DNA of 64,000 nucleotides from Planococcus citri (Eukaryota; Arthropoda; Insecta; Hemiptera; Pseudococcidae): contig NC_088680.1 in NCBI RefSeq assembly GCF_950023065.1, positions 30,740,559 to 30,804,558 on the forward strand. Direction: 5' to 3'. Positions 24,089 through 35,929 of this stretch are shown piece by piece; the first letter of the stretch is position 1, and each line of letters begins with the position of its first letter. The notes beneath the pieces are model-generated. The model was not told the origin of the DNA. It ran no database searches and worked only from the letters and a program-made list of their open reading frames with translations. A program made the translations under genes and the position numbers.

Positions 24089-25470
24089 ATCTTACCTAAC
24101 TTCCAAAAGTGGCAAATTTGTGCAATTGCCGAAATGACTGAAACGCTAAAAATATCTTACCTCGCCACTCGGACGAGTTTTCGTCTCCGAATGACTTTTC
24201 TATCTTCAATTACGTCTTATTGCAAACGCATATAGAGTGGGTGTAAATGATGGAAAAATGACCTCAAACAGATTCTGGAAAAATCTCGAATCTGTGGACT
24301 TACAATATTGATCTCGCCATCATCCCTCATTATGGCTCAGAGTGTAAATTATGACCTGATTTAATGACGGATAAAACACAAGAAACAGATAGAAAAATCT
24401 GCTTTGAGTCGAAGTAATTAAAGTGATGGGTTCGACTACAGATAGAAACTCGAGACTTTTCACAGAATCTTTGAAATTTTTCTCCCATTCTATTATTTTT
24501 TCAAAGAGAGAACAGCTCCATTTTTCCAGTTTACTATTGAACTATCCACTCGAAGTAACACTCCAATTGGTATGAGACCAAACTAGATTTTGAGAAAAAC
24601 ATATGCAAAAACCCCTTCATAAGTATTCAAAAGGTCTGAGAATATTTTTAGATTTTTGGAAAATTTTTGAAAACTGGTCGTGTGATGAATTTAAACTTTT
24701 TCGGTTTCATGAATATTTTTTCCTTTGAAATGAATTTGTGTAGGTAGTAATTTTAGAGCCATTCAGGAACACTTTGTGAGTTCTTGGGTTTTTGCGATAA
24801 TCTCTTATGCTACCTACTTTGGTCTGGAAAAACCAAAAATTAACTTGGGCCTATTTAATGCTTTAACTTTGATTGATGCTCTTCGTCCTTTGTCAAGCCC
24901 TAGAGGTATCGTAAAATTTCAAGAACCAATGTCAGTTCAAAAATGAACTTCTAAAAACCATTTGAAATTCCTGAAGAAAATTGAAAACTCGTTAGAGGCT
25001 CCAGAACGGTCCAAAAATGGTTGTTTTCGAGTTGCAGTGTTGGAATGATTATGTATTCTGACTTATTTTTTTATAGCTTATCATTGTTTAAATGCTGCAA
25101 AAATGAAAAAAAAATCAAGGAAAAAGAATTCTGGAAATTTAAATGTTATTTTCATAATCATCGTCGTAATTACTGTCTTCAATTACGTCATCAGAAGAAA
25201 GACTATTAATGTTGCAGTGGTCCCATGCAAAACTATCAATTTTGGAATGAAAAAATCATTTATCACAATAAGGATTTGAACATAGCTTCCTCTGCATTAT
25301 TGTAAAGATCTCGTGATGATGAGATCTAAATTAAATGACATATTTGGTATTTTTTAATATCAACGTTGGTTCCTTGAAAAGATAACTTATTTTATAGTCC
25401 GAAAATAAAATGTCGTCTTACCTTTAGAGTTCTGAATACCTATCATAACGATAACGATACTGATGGTGAC
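24089..25470. other. AT-rich gene-less DNA
   Basis: No gene recognised. 24955-25020 is the partner of the dispersed repeat near 3270-3340. Confidence 0.4.
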
Positions 25471-25623
25471 CGGAAAATTCATCCTGCAAAATTCATCCCG
25501 CGAAATTCATCCTGTGAAAATTAATATTGCCGAAAATTCATATTGAGGAAAATTAATATCGCGAAATTCATCGCGTGAAAATTAATATTGCAGAAAATTC
25601 ATAGTGGGGAAAATTCATATTGT
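25471..25623. repeat. Minisatellite, about ten 14-16-bp units
   Basis: Units follow the theme gcgaaaattcatcct, alternating with gtgaaaattaatatt. There are about ten copies with small length changes. Confidence 0.92.
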
Positions 25624-26427
25624 ACAAAACTTAAGCATTTATTACAAATGTCACAAAAATCAATCAATTGAGATCATAGTCGTTGCCAGAGTAAAAGTTT
25701 CAAGTAGGTAGATACACAAGTGCCTTAGTAGGCAATATTATGGGCCACGCCGCGAATATATATAGTCTAAATGGAAACCTAAAGAACCTCCAAAGGGTTA
25801 AATAACTATGTACCAAGTGATTAGATGTACAATTCACTTGAATAATAATAAATCTGTCCCTGCCAATATGAATCACTTTGTTGATGGCTCTCAAAACAAA
25901 GCTCAGAGTGGCTTTTGACGCCTTCTTAATCATACTATCGAGTAAAAAAAAACTTTCTTGAGTTGAGCATTTTCATGGTGCGAATTTAAATCTAGTGAGT
26001 GGGTATTGCATCATATGTTGCAATGATTTTGACTATGGGTATCGGCGTTTACTTCGGCGCCAGTACACTTGCGTTGATTTTGCCCACAATTTTGACTGTT
26101 TCCTGATTGAGCCCTCTGGAATCTGAATGCCTCATCTACGTAAAAACCTACCGGTGTGAGGTGATGCTTCATGTATGATTCAATTGGAAGTTGTAAATCA
26201 GCTCTAAAAAACAAGAATGATACCAACTTACATTATTGTGGTCGTACATAACTCCATTCAATGAATTGAGATATGGAGATTTTGAAGGCCCCTGTATGAG
26301 GATGAAAATCCCCAAATCACAGATGCTCTCAATAAACCCCACTGAACTTACCCGCAGACCAATCTCTATAAAATTAATTACCTATTATAATTGCCAATTT
26401 TTCTTCTTTTTTTTTTCTCATTTACAG
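25624..26427. other. Intron 3' part upstream of the Ig exon
   Basis: No coding recognised. It ends in the polypyrimidine tract and acag acceptor (26426-26427) used by the first Ig exon. Confidence 0.55.
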
Positions 26428-26572
26428 TGCCTGTATATTACGAACAAGGTGTGGTAGGTGATCCGGTATACCTACCTTGCGATATATCGATTGCCGATGG
26501 ACCTCACCAAGTCGATGATTCAGTCGTTCTAGTGCTCTGGTACCGCGAAGATCTCGGAACGCCTATATACAG
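26428..26572 (+). CDS. Sidestep-family Ig protein, exon for first half of Ig domain 1
   Basis: This internal exon encodes the first half of an N-terminal V-type immunoglobulin domain. It follows a polypyrimidine tract ending in acag and stops at an ag|gtaaaa donor. It enters one base into a codon and leaves two bases into one. The reading VPVYYEQGVVGDPVYLPCDI carries the first disulfide Cys, and VLVLWYREDLGTPIY carries the core Trp. The pattern GDxxxLPCDI - LWYxxxxGTPIY is the signature of Drosophila Sidestep and its paralogues, single-pass surface proteins that bind Beaten-path proteins during axon guidance and synaptic matching. The partner exon at 59140 restores the frame exactly. Which Side paralogue this is cannot be decided from one domain. 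The preceding signal-peptide exon was not found in the 26.4 kb upstream. Family assignment is firm; gene-level naming is not. Confidence 0.87.
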
Positions 26573-26589
26573 GTAAAATTCCATTTGCA

Positions 26590-28919
26590 TCGTCTTTATA
26601 AGTGCTTTGGTAGCTTTAGAGTTGGTATTTTGAAAGCTGTCAACGTTGGCAAACTTTCAACTGGGTAACCCTTTTTGCAATGTAAAACGACGACGACGAT
26701 GATGATGATGAAGACGACGTCGAGTTACAAATCTATTTTCAAAGTATTAAGAACACGATATTGTTGTGGACAGGTCAAGAGAAAGAGGTAGGTAACTTTC
26801 GCAAGAAGCGAACGTAGTGTGAAAGTCTCTCCCTCTCACTCATCCTTCATGTACACTGACTATACATTGAAAAAGGGTACACTGACTCGTACTTCTTAAG
26901 GTTTTCGTGCTGTTGAGGTACCTAAAGAATATACAGCGGTGTCACGCGTGATTCCAATTTTCAAATAGTAGTGTCAAATGTTAAACGTAATTATATTGTT
27001 AAGAAGGTTGTTGGCAAAATGAGCCACCGAAAGGAAAAGGGGGAGACTCTGCCGAGTAATTCTTGTTAACTGACAGTATACCTAACTGTACCTAGTTACC
27101 TACTTAGTACAATATGAAGTATAACGGAACTGGTGTAAATATTACCCCCCTTCTTGTCTCATCGGGTCTTGTGCCGAACTACTTAAATCGAGTACGACGA
27201 TGGCGACGTCACGTGCAAACTTCTAAAAGACCAGCAAGAAGCGTACAGCTTTATCAAAAACTTTTACGACGACGTCGACGGCGAGATGTGTAAGTAGAGG
27301 TACCTCTATCCTTTACTATACCTATACACCTATCGTCAGAGTAGTACTCGACTCGCTCGCACGATTTGACCGAAATTTTCACGAAAACGTGTAACGTGTT
27401 TATGAGGCTCGATAGAATACGAGGGCGAGGCCAATTAATTACCTGCAAGACGAACACGACGGTGTTGATTACTCGATTATGATGTTACGCCTTGTAAATT
27501 CACCTCGTTCTGGGCTCGTTCTTTTTACGAGTAGTTTGGCTGAAACGTCTCCACTGTGTTTATTTTTTCAAGTGGAGAGGTTTTCCAAGAACAGCGAGGT
27601 TAAATCTTGAAACTATTTGTGTGATTTCCGCCATTTTGAATAGCAGCTTATCGATTTTCTGCTGAAATATCAATGATGGTAATTGAAATTTTTTTGGATT
27701 TTCTCAATCTGCCAGAATTTTACTAAAATCCACAAATGTTTTGCTGATATCGGGGGGGGGGGGCAAAAGATTCCAAATTTTGATTTTCGTGCAATAATAT
27801 TTCAAAACAGACAGATAGCAAAAAAATTTCACGTGTAATGGGAAGAAAATAATTTTTGGATTTTGGTATTGAATTTTTTCCCATAGGTGTAGCTTAGAAA
27901 GGAGTTAAGGCGTTTTAAAAATTCCTGAATCACCTCGAGTGTTTTGAGAAAGAAGGAAGGAGACCCTTTCTATGTCCCTTGGCGTTGTTTCGCTGAAATT
28001 TTTTCAGGTCAAAACTCAAAAGATTGTGCCATAATATACATAAAAAGTATATTATGGAAACCGAAAAAAATTGGATTAGATATCATATGTACATTATAAT
28101 GTAGAATAGTATTTTTGGTATAGCGTGAGAAATATGTACGTCACGTGGGTGGTATTTTTATTTTTTCAAATACACGAGCGTACAGTATCGTCGCAACCTT
28201 CTTCCCCTTCTCTCTTCCTCTTCTCGCTTTCTCCTCTTCACTCTTTTCTCAGCGTTACTCTTTTTGCTGCAATTTTTTTTCGAATTTATTTGGAGATTTC
28301 GAAGGAAAATATTATTTCATGCGAATACATACTTATATTATCGCACACGAGTAAGTAAAATTCGTCGCCCGATAAGCTTAGGTCGGAGTGAATTTTTATT
28401 CGATATAATGGCTGATTTGCCCTTGTGCCGTGTCTTATTTTGTGACTTATGTTCGTATAAATACGCTGCGGATGCCACGGTTTATCTTCGTTTGGGATGA
28501 GCTCTTTTATGGTCGAGAAAAAAATTCATATCGCAGAAGAGACGTCTTATTGTCGTTGGATATTCGAATTTCGCGGAGAAATTTTGTGAAAAAAATTCAA
28601 GTGGTTTTTTGCAGAAGGGTACGGTTTGGTTGGTGTTTTTTGTTGCCTGAGATTTCGATAAAGAGGGCTTTAATGTATGAGTAGTATTTTGCTGATTTGA
28701 CAAAATCTGAGTTCGTTAACAGATTTTTGCGTTAGAAGATAATTGAACATAGTCCAAATTTCAGAAGGTGATTTTGATATTTGGGTATTTTATTTTTGGT
28801 GGTTTTTTAAAAAATATTTAAACATGATTATACCATACCAGTTTGATTTACTTTTTTAACCCATATCTACTATTCGGTATCTCATAGGGATAGAAAAATA
28901 GTGGGTTGAAAAAATGGAG
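26590..28919. other. Intronic complex block, no gene
   Basis: 26690-26720 is a GAT/GAC trinucleotide-rich patch. About 26600-27600 and 28100-28680 are complex, CpG-containing stretches with no coding support. A 12-base G run lies at 27752-27763. Confidence 0.4.
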
Positions 28920-29670
28920 TAAGGTTCTCTAGGATTCCATGTTGGGTGAACAAATCGCTTTGAAGCTGGTTATGTGTACATAGAGTACTCTGCCTGATAT
29001 GGCCAAATCACAAAAAAGTTGAGCTTTCAAGGAAAAATCATTTTGTAAAATAAAAGTTTTGAAAAATCTCAAATCCTTCATTTCCAACAAAACAAATGAA
29101 TATAAATCGGAAATTTTTTTCGAAAATAATGATTCAACAACATGAGTAAAAAACATTAGTCGAAAGAACTTTTTTATAACTTTTTAAAAAAATTAATAAG
29201 AAAAATAATCGTAATAACGGTAGTAAAAAAAAGTCGTCTGGCATGTACCAAGTTCAGCAAAAATACGTATTTTCGTGAAAGAAATGCGTTGTTCAGAAAA
29301 TCGAGAAAAAAAATTCTAGGCTGTAATAAAGAGAGAATTCTTTGTTTTCTTCATTTCTTGGACAAATGCATTTCTTTCACCAAGTACATATTTATTTTTG
29401 CTCAATTTGGAAAATGTCAGATGACCTTTTTTATTATCGTTATTATGATTTTTTTACTTAGATGTGATGTGTTGTTGAATTACTTTTGAAAAAAATTTGC
29501 AATTTACATTCCCTTGTTTTGTTTGATTTTAACTTTTTCAAAGCTTTCATTTTCCAAAATGATGATTCTTCTACAGCTCAAATTTTTGGCGATTCCATCA
29601 ATTTGTTAGGGTACCCTATTACACCCTTAAAGGAATTTGTTTCCCCAATACTTATTGATTCGAAGAATTT
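28920..29670. repeat. Diverged foldback, about 750 bp
   Basis: The arms are inverted copies. Left tcattttgtaaaataaaagt, gaaatttttttcgaaaataa and tgattcaacaacatgagtaa match the right arm read on the other strand as tcattttggaaaatgaaagc, caaatttttttcaaaagtaa and ttcaacaacacatc. Toward the centre (about 29300) agcaaaaata and gtgaaagaaatgc are also mirrored. The frames at 29156-28929 and 29486-29689 are this same sequence translated and are not genes. Confidence 0.7.
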
Positions 29671-32600
29671 CAATAACTTTTGGGATTGAGAAATGCTGAT
29701 TTGAAGTTAATGGCATGTGAAAGCAACTCACTGAGGTGGGTGATGATTTTACAGATTGAATGCAAGTTTCGATACATTTTCCCACTGCAGTTGTTATTTT
29801 TAACAAAATGCCGTTCACCTGTTTGAAAAATAATGAAATAACATCGTGTTTATGAATTGTGAGATTATAGATTCGTTTCCACAACTCTTGATGATTTCAG
29901 AAGGGCAAGATTTTCGTTCCTTGCTTAACATTTTCTAGTAAAAGAAGTTCGTGGAGGTTTGAGAGCATAATATTGATCAAATTTGAAAACGATTACTTAC
30001 TTACCTACTGAAGAGAGAAAGAATTTTATCAATACATTTTTATTACGAGTATCTGACCGTTTAGTTTATTATGTTATAAGAATTCGTTGTATGTATTCCG
30101 TATCAAAACTACAAAATGTTACTCAAAGATATAACAGGGTTCTTAGATGTGTTATCTCTTTTTTTACACTCCAAATAGATTTGACTCTTATTTCTCGTGA
30201 ACAAATTTATGCATCTCTTCCTCTTCAATGACCTACGCTCAAATCTTTTTATAATGTCTCAACCTCAGTCTACAGTGACGATAATAGTCAGTCCCATACT
30301 CACGTGGATAAATTTTTTACACCGTCAACTCACTCTTAATAGTCGGTAGAAAAAATTTGAAGAATTCTTCATGTCCCTTCTTTCCCATAAAAACCTAATT
30401 TTTTCAGGTGAATAAGGAAGGAACAAAAGAATTAAGTACCTACCTGCAAAATGAAGAAAATATTATGAATTAAGTAGGTATACCTACATTTTAAGGTTTC
30501 ATTTCGCCCCTTATAAGTTCTGAAAGAATTAGCCTTCCATTCCTCTCCTACTGTTTTGCATGCATGTTGATGCTTGAAGGATGTAGAAAACCTGGAACAG
30601 TTGACGAAATACTTTTTCAAAAAATTTCAATTTGAAAAGGCAATTGTTTGCATGTGAGTGAATATTGAAATTACTTATTAGATATTTATCTGTACATTTA
30701 AACGCGTAACTTCCCAGCAATTTTTAAATGATGATTTACCTACAGTTTAATTTTGTTGTGGGAAACTGTTCAATATTTTTCATTCAGTTCTTCGATCTAG
30801 AAATGAAAAGTTGATAGCAGCCAATAAGCAAAAGCAGAACCCTCTTGTGATCAGCAAAAATTGGCTGGTAATTGACAGTCAAGTATCTGAAAGAAAAATG
30901 ACATAGGTACATATTACATATAAATACAGAACATTTCAATTCACGTTGAAGAGAAAGAAATGAAACTCACAATCGTCACTCATTAGTGACTGTTTTGCCT
31001 GAAAAATGGCGCAATCCAATTTTATAAAAATGATTAATCATACGAGTAGAGAAATGGTGAAAATTCAGGTTGGTGGAGTAGTGTGGCGTCTTCGATAATA
31101 CATTTATATTGCAAAGAAAAACAATTTGGGATCAAAATTGACCACCTTGGGCATAGTAAAAGCACGTTTCCAAGTGGTTTTGTCAGTTTTGTGGCCATCC
31201 ATGGAGCAGGGGCCAATCCTTGAAAAATCCTGAAAAAATTATCAGTGGTAAAAAATATCCTGAAAAATATAATAGTCTAATAATGGGATTTTTAAAACTC
31301 TCCAGTGGATTTCAGGGTCGTTGTTAGGATCAAAAAAATTGAAAACATTCGTGGGCTCATACTCGTATCTTTACCTTCACACCAAGTCTCAAATCATTGA
31401 AAATTGTGGTAATATCGCCTCCTGTGTGCGGATGGAAAACCCATGCATAAAATTCAAAAGCAGTTTTGTCTCACTTACTTTACTATACCTATACACACAG
31501 AAATTTTGCTTTGACCCTAAAATGAGCAATTTGCAAGGCTTAAATTGCACTGTGCATATACAATTTTTAAAAATTTTCTTGATCAGTTCATACTCAATAT
31601 GATCAAAATCCTCCAACATTTCTCTTTTTTCGATTCACCTGTAAGATATCGACACGACTAGGTACCTCGTTCCAATGCCAATACCATTGAAATAATAAAT
31701 CAATAACTTACACCAGCTTTACCATATTGTTTAATTTTGTTTATTTTCACAGTCGATGTTCATTTGAAATAAAATAGACTATGTGCGTAACGTACCTACT
31801 AAAAACATGTGCACAACTTCAGAATCAAAACCAACGGTTCAAGAAAGTCAAAAACACTCGAAACGGCAAATATAGGAGCTGTAGAGTGGCGTACTAGCAG
31901 CTTGGTAAAGAGAGAAAGCGAGGTAGCAGAAAGTGAGATTGAGCCAGGAAAGGGAAATACTTCTCCAGAGAAAAAGGATCATCGATGACGGCAATGAAGG
32001 TGAAAAGTAGCATGAGGTGGAGTGGAGCTCTAATCAAATACGCCGTCGACCGCCCGAAAAATTACCAAATTTCGCGAAAATTGTTGGAAAAGTACTACGT
32101 ATAGGTACGAGTTTAGTAGGTATATTTTGAGCGAACGCATACGCATCGGTGCGCGTGGTTGGCGTCAGATGGTGGGCACGGGGACGTGTACGCACGAATT
32201 TAAGGAATGTTAGAAAACCAAGTCATTAAAGGCCTCTTAACTCGGATGAAAAGTTTACTATTGGCGGTATTCTGTTGTATGTGTGTGTATCGGAGTGTGT
32301 AGTATAGGTAGCTAATACCATACGTTGTATTCGTGCTACGAAAAGCACGATGAAGAGAGCTTACGAATTTCAGTATCACGTTTCCTTTACGTATAGACGT
32401 ACCAATACTTTACCTATAAGTTCACATATACGACCTGTAGACAGAATGGAGGAGCTTTTACAACACTTCTCCGCCCCCCCTCACCCTCCATGTAAAAGTC
32501 GTATTTTGACGTTGTAATTGTTTGAAAACATCGAGTGTGGTATTTTTGTGAAAAACTCTTCTTTGTCGACCTCTGAGCTTCACATTTTCAAAAGAATTGT

Positions 32601-32700
32601 GACGTCATGGTGAGATGAGCAGAATGTAACTATATTAACATGTCTACAGTTTGTTTATACTGTTTGCTAATTTCTAAAGCAGAAGCAAAAATAAGCATAT
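29671..32700. other. Intronic DNA, mostly unassigned
   Basis: It holds one possible LINE scrap (30035-30235). Bases 29884-29690 (minus) and 31619-31389 (minus) are open frames that look mildly protein-like but have no family. From 31850 to 32520 lies a complex, CpG-containing block with no recognised gene. Confidence 0.35.
30035..30235 (+). pseudogene. Possible LINE reverse-transcriptase scrap
   Basis: The open frame reads LVYYVIRIRCMYSVSKLQ followed by NVTQRYNRVLRCVI. The spacing of KLQ and NRVLR resembles the K-LQ-x-x-QNR-x-LR motif found after the palm domain in jockey/CR1-like elements. The following residues do not clearly match, so this is only a suggestion. Confidence 0.28.
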
Positions 32701-32709
32701 TTCACTACT

Positions 32710-33343
32710 ATGAAAGCTTCAAGTACAGTTTTCCTAAATCAATTCAAAATTGATTCTTTATTAGCTGATTCCAAAGAGTACCTGCATCTTTTTCAATCTT
32801 TTAAGGCGCGCTTTTTTCTCAAGATTTTCAACATTTTGACCAATTTCAGTTGGATTTTTCGCAGTAGGATCAATATGTTAAAGTATATTCTTTGACAAAT
32901 GACTTTGTAGTCTTTTACTATCAGCATATCCGATTTCATGGAAGTGTAATCTCTGTTCACATTAAGTAAAAATCCTCAAATATCAATTGGGAGATGGAAT
33001 ACTTATTTGTTTGAATCTTTCATTCCTCAGACCTACGATACCAAACATCAATGTATCGTATGCGAAGCTATGAACTTTCTGCTTTTATTGTATAAGAGAA
33101 CTGCTTTTCTAATATTCTGGCCAATTTTTGCAGTTAACTTCAAACCAACTATTTATTACAGTTGTTGCACGATGCGTAAAAAAACTACCTATTGTTTTCA
33201 CTTTTTGTCATCGAGTTTTTCAACTTATACTTAGCCAATTAACAAGCAGTGTTTACACAGATCTTTGGCTTTTTCATAATTGTGTGACACGACCAGTTCA
33301 TAGTATGAGTAGCCTCTGTACAATTGGTTTATTTTCAACTCAG
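32710..33343 (+). pseudogene. Exon-like open frames with good splice sites, product unknown
   Basis: Bases 33134-33343 are bounded by an acceptor (ccaatttttgcag) and a strong donor (actcag|gtaggt). They are exactly 210 bases and open in phase 0: LTSNQLFITVVARCVKKLP, then a hydrophobic stretch, ending SSLCTIGLFSTQ. Upstream, 32710-32892 opens with MKASSTVFLNQFKIDSLLA and 33007-33130 with a separate frame. I recognise no family. If these frames once formed a gene, the pieces are not in one frame. A paralogous-looking scrap (LTSNQ context) sits on the minus strand near 29700. This could be a nested gene fragment or chance. Confidence 0.22.
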
Positions 33344-33412
33344 GTAGGTGCATGTGAAATGTATCTAGGTGTGTAAACACGGATATCAATTTTTAATTTT
33401 TTTTCAACTGTC

Positions 33413-34047
33413 CATTTTTCTTGCACCTGGAGGGGTTTGGGAAAATTTTTGTCTGGACATGAATTGAAGATGATGAAATTTCCTATCGATTGGTATTTTT
33501 TTTTTCAATTTCAATTTTCATAAGTATAGAAATGTGGATTTTTATACTTATTCTTTTTATGGGCAGATTTTTTTGCATCTGAACGTTAAATTGAAATTAG
33601 CCAATGCAAAATTTTAAGTGAACTCAAAGGTACTTAGTTTAATAAACCAAAATTTTCAGAATTTTATCCGCTTTCAAATGGTTTTTTAATGAAAGCACTA
33701 GCCAAGAGGAACTACTTTTTACAATTTTGAACTGTAAAAACTGTTGAACAGTAAATGCTAGCGCTTTCAGTGAAGAGCCGTTTAAAAGAAGATAAAATTC
33801 TGAACATTTTAGTTAATTAAACTACTCAAGTGTTAACTCAAAACTTTGCGTAATTTCAATTTAAAGTTAACATAGGTACAAAAAAATCTGTCCATTAAAA
33901 AAATATGAAAATCACAATTTCTGTAGCCTATGAAATTGACAAAAAGTTGTACCTACTAATTAGATAGGAAATTTCATCCTTTTCGATTATTATGTCCAGA
34001 CAAAAATTTTCCCAACCCCCTTCAGTTCCCAGAAAAATTTGCAATTT
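33413..34047. mobile_element. Foldback element, about 635 bp
   Basis: The ends are strongly mirrored: gggtttgggaaaatttttgt, ctggacat and gatgaaatttcctatc on the left; on the right, read on the other strand, gggttgggaaaatttttgtc, tggacata and gatgaaatttcctatc. Inner parts are more diverged (centre about 33735). Non-coding. The outer 60 bases are better conserved than the rest, as expected of functional termini. Confidence 0.82.
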
Positions 34048-34159
34048 CAAATTAGTTTTCTTTTAGACAAATTGCAATATTTTGATTTAAATTGAATATG
34101 AATTAGTAGATATTTTAGCTACATCGATAATATTTCTTCAATACTAATTATTAAAAGTA

Positions 34160-34180
34160 CCCCCCCCCCCAAAAAAAAAA
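34160..34180. repeat. C11 run followed by an A run
   Basis: One of seven G/C homopolymers of 10-12 bases in this AT-rich window (the others are at 15256, 21154, 27752, 45457, 55528 and 56918). Confidence 0.9.
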
Positions 34181-34269
34181 GAAAACACGCAAGAACTATT
34201 TTGCAATCAGCGGTTTGCTGACCACTTTTTTAAGTAAATATTTTCTTCAGTTCCAGTTAAATACTTACA

Positions 34270-34860
34270 TATTTAGTTGAGTTGAAAATGTGAGCACACA
34301 ACACCTAGACACACACCATGACACCTACCAGGTACCGGCCCTCCAGCTAAATTGATCAGGGGGGGCTCAAAAGTACCACCCTGCAACCATAGCCTCAGAC
34401 ACCTCCTAAACCTATGCCTTAGGACATTCCATACATGCACAGGTAAGCCCAGTACAAAAGCAGCAGAGGTATAACAGAACTGATTTTGTGAGTGGTGCAT
34501 TTTCCAACTTGTAACACTGCAGTCTTTCCCCCTCCTACTCAAAGCTCCGCACCTAAGCTCAAGAGAGTATAATTTGTCAAAGTTCAGAGCACCAAGAGAT
34601 AAGAACATCAACTCTGATGGACAGTCTCAAGAAATCCCTACAATAGTCTGAGCAGCCCATTTACACAGAACTTTTATAGGATATGTAAAGTAACTGGCAC
34701 AACCAGCCCAAATGGCAAGCCCATATCTCAACACTGATGCATAGATAGCAACATAGAAATTTTAAAGGTGGCTGAGACCAAAAAACTTTGACAGATAGAA
34801 AAGAAGATAGTTCAATCTCTGGAGCTTAGCCTATTTGAAAAAAAAATTCTCCTGGTCAGT
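34270..34860 (-). pseudogene. LINE reverse-transcriptase remnant, copy 2
   Basis: The minus strand reads, from about 34755, FYVAIYASVLRYGLAIWAGC, then KVLCKWAAQTIVGIS and a stop. This is the region past the YADD palm of jockey/CR1-like non-LTR retrotransposons (LRYG--IWG motif followed by the K-x-x-KWA-x-x-I segment). After the stop the same frame resumes with MFLSLGALNFDKLYSLELR. Just upstream the frame LQRLNYLLFYLSKFFGLSHL ends in a stop, with a frame change. Several breaks make it non-functional. It lies directly downstream of another copy in the same orientation. Confidence 0.75.
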
Positions 34861-34869
34861 GCTCAATAT

Positions 34870-35700
34870 TGCGCGAGCGGCACAGGGCTCTAGTTAACAG
34901 TTACAGAATTCAAAAAAATAAAATGAAACAATAATAAAAAAAACAACAACAAAATGTAGAAAGCAAAAACAAAAAGCAAAAACAATTATAGACATGTTGC
35001 AAACTACATAATTAGAACAACCAACAATGGAGACAAAAATGAAAATAAGCATAAGAGATCGGAAATACATATTTTTATAATAAATCAGACTGTACTGAAC
35101 AGGTATTTACTGGGGAGCAGTAATTACAGTTTACTATTTTAAATCGAGCAATCAAAGGGTAAGACATTACATCTAATCAACCACAACAGTAGTATGTGTA
35201 CGACAAAATGAGAGGCAGACAAATAGGCCACAGGGTACTACAAGTGTAATATGTATAAATAAAAATGAATATAAATATAAACAAAGCCTATAGATTTTGA
35301 GAGAAACCTTTAGCTAGAGCAAAGGTATAGTTCAGTTTTTAGGGATGAGACTATTTCCAGCCAGCCACTTATTGAGTTCTGCACGGGACTTAATGCAGCT
35401 AATGAGTCTGTTGAAAATTCTATAGGCAATTTCCCAGGGGCCTGCATGCCAGACCAAACCCACCTGTAACCTGGAGTTTTTGCCTCCAAATTCCCAGTAC
35501 TTCTACCCCTCTCACTAACATACACTCCAAATTTCTCTCTGTTCCTTTGTATGTACATAATCCACAGCTCGCAGTTGATAAAGTTTCTGGACTGGCAGGA
35601 TTTTTAATTTGACAAAAGCTTCCTTAGTACTGTCCTCCTTTTTCAACCCCATAATACTTTGTATTGCCCATTTTTGTAGTATGTGTATAGGCTTTATGTG
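34870..35700 (-). pseudogene. LINE C-terminal region and 3' UTR, copy 1
   Basis: From about 35700 the minus strand encodes ILQKWAIQSIMGLKK, EDSTKEAFVKLKILP and KLYQLRAVDYVHTKEQ before a stop. A shifted frame then continues (for example LISCIKSRAELNKWLAGN near 35400-35335). This is the same post-palm segment as copy 2 (KWA-x-Q-x-I-x-G), so the two are separate insertions or a head-to-tail pair of one family. From about 35330 to 34900 there is an A-rich, non-coding 3' UTR-like stretch. The 5' part of the element is missing. Confidence 0.72.
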
Positions 35701-35764
35701 TGTTTCAGCTGCTCTCCCCCCACCCAGATTATTTGAATAGTGAATATGATTAAATTAAATTTTA

Positions 35765-35925
35765 AAAAATGAAAGAAGTGCAGCGGTTGGAACACACTCT
35801 AGGATATCCTAGACAAACTTGACGTTGCACTTGTCTGAGTGGTAAGGATTTGCTTTCTCTATGATCTTTGCAATTTCTTCCATGTATTGTATAGAATATT
35901 TTCGTTATCATCATTTTGATTTTTT
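35765..35925 (-). pseudogene. Coding relic with one in-frame stop, unknown
   Basis: The minus strand reads YMEEIAKIIEKANPYHSDK, CNVKFV, a stop, then DILECVPTAALLSF in the same frame. The even residue mix over about 50 codons with a single stop suggests former coding sequence. I do not recognise it. It adjoins the 5' break of LINE copy 1 and might be host exon debris or part of another element. Confidence 0.3.
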
Positions 35926-35929
35926 TTTC

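Noticed and set aside
1..26427. Signal-peptide exon of the Side-family gene
   Set aside because: Searched for an ATG plus hydrophobic stretch ending one base into a codon at a gt donor; no convincing candidate, so it probably lies upstream.
31389..31619. Minus-strand frame starting MLEDFDHIEYELIKKIF with an acceptor upstream and a gtaagt downstream
   Set aside because: Suggestive, but the acceptor gives the wrong phase for an upstream exon and no family is recognised; overlapping plus-strand frame equally open.
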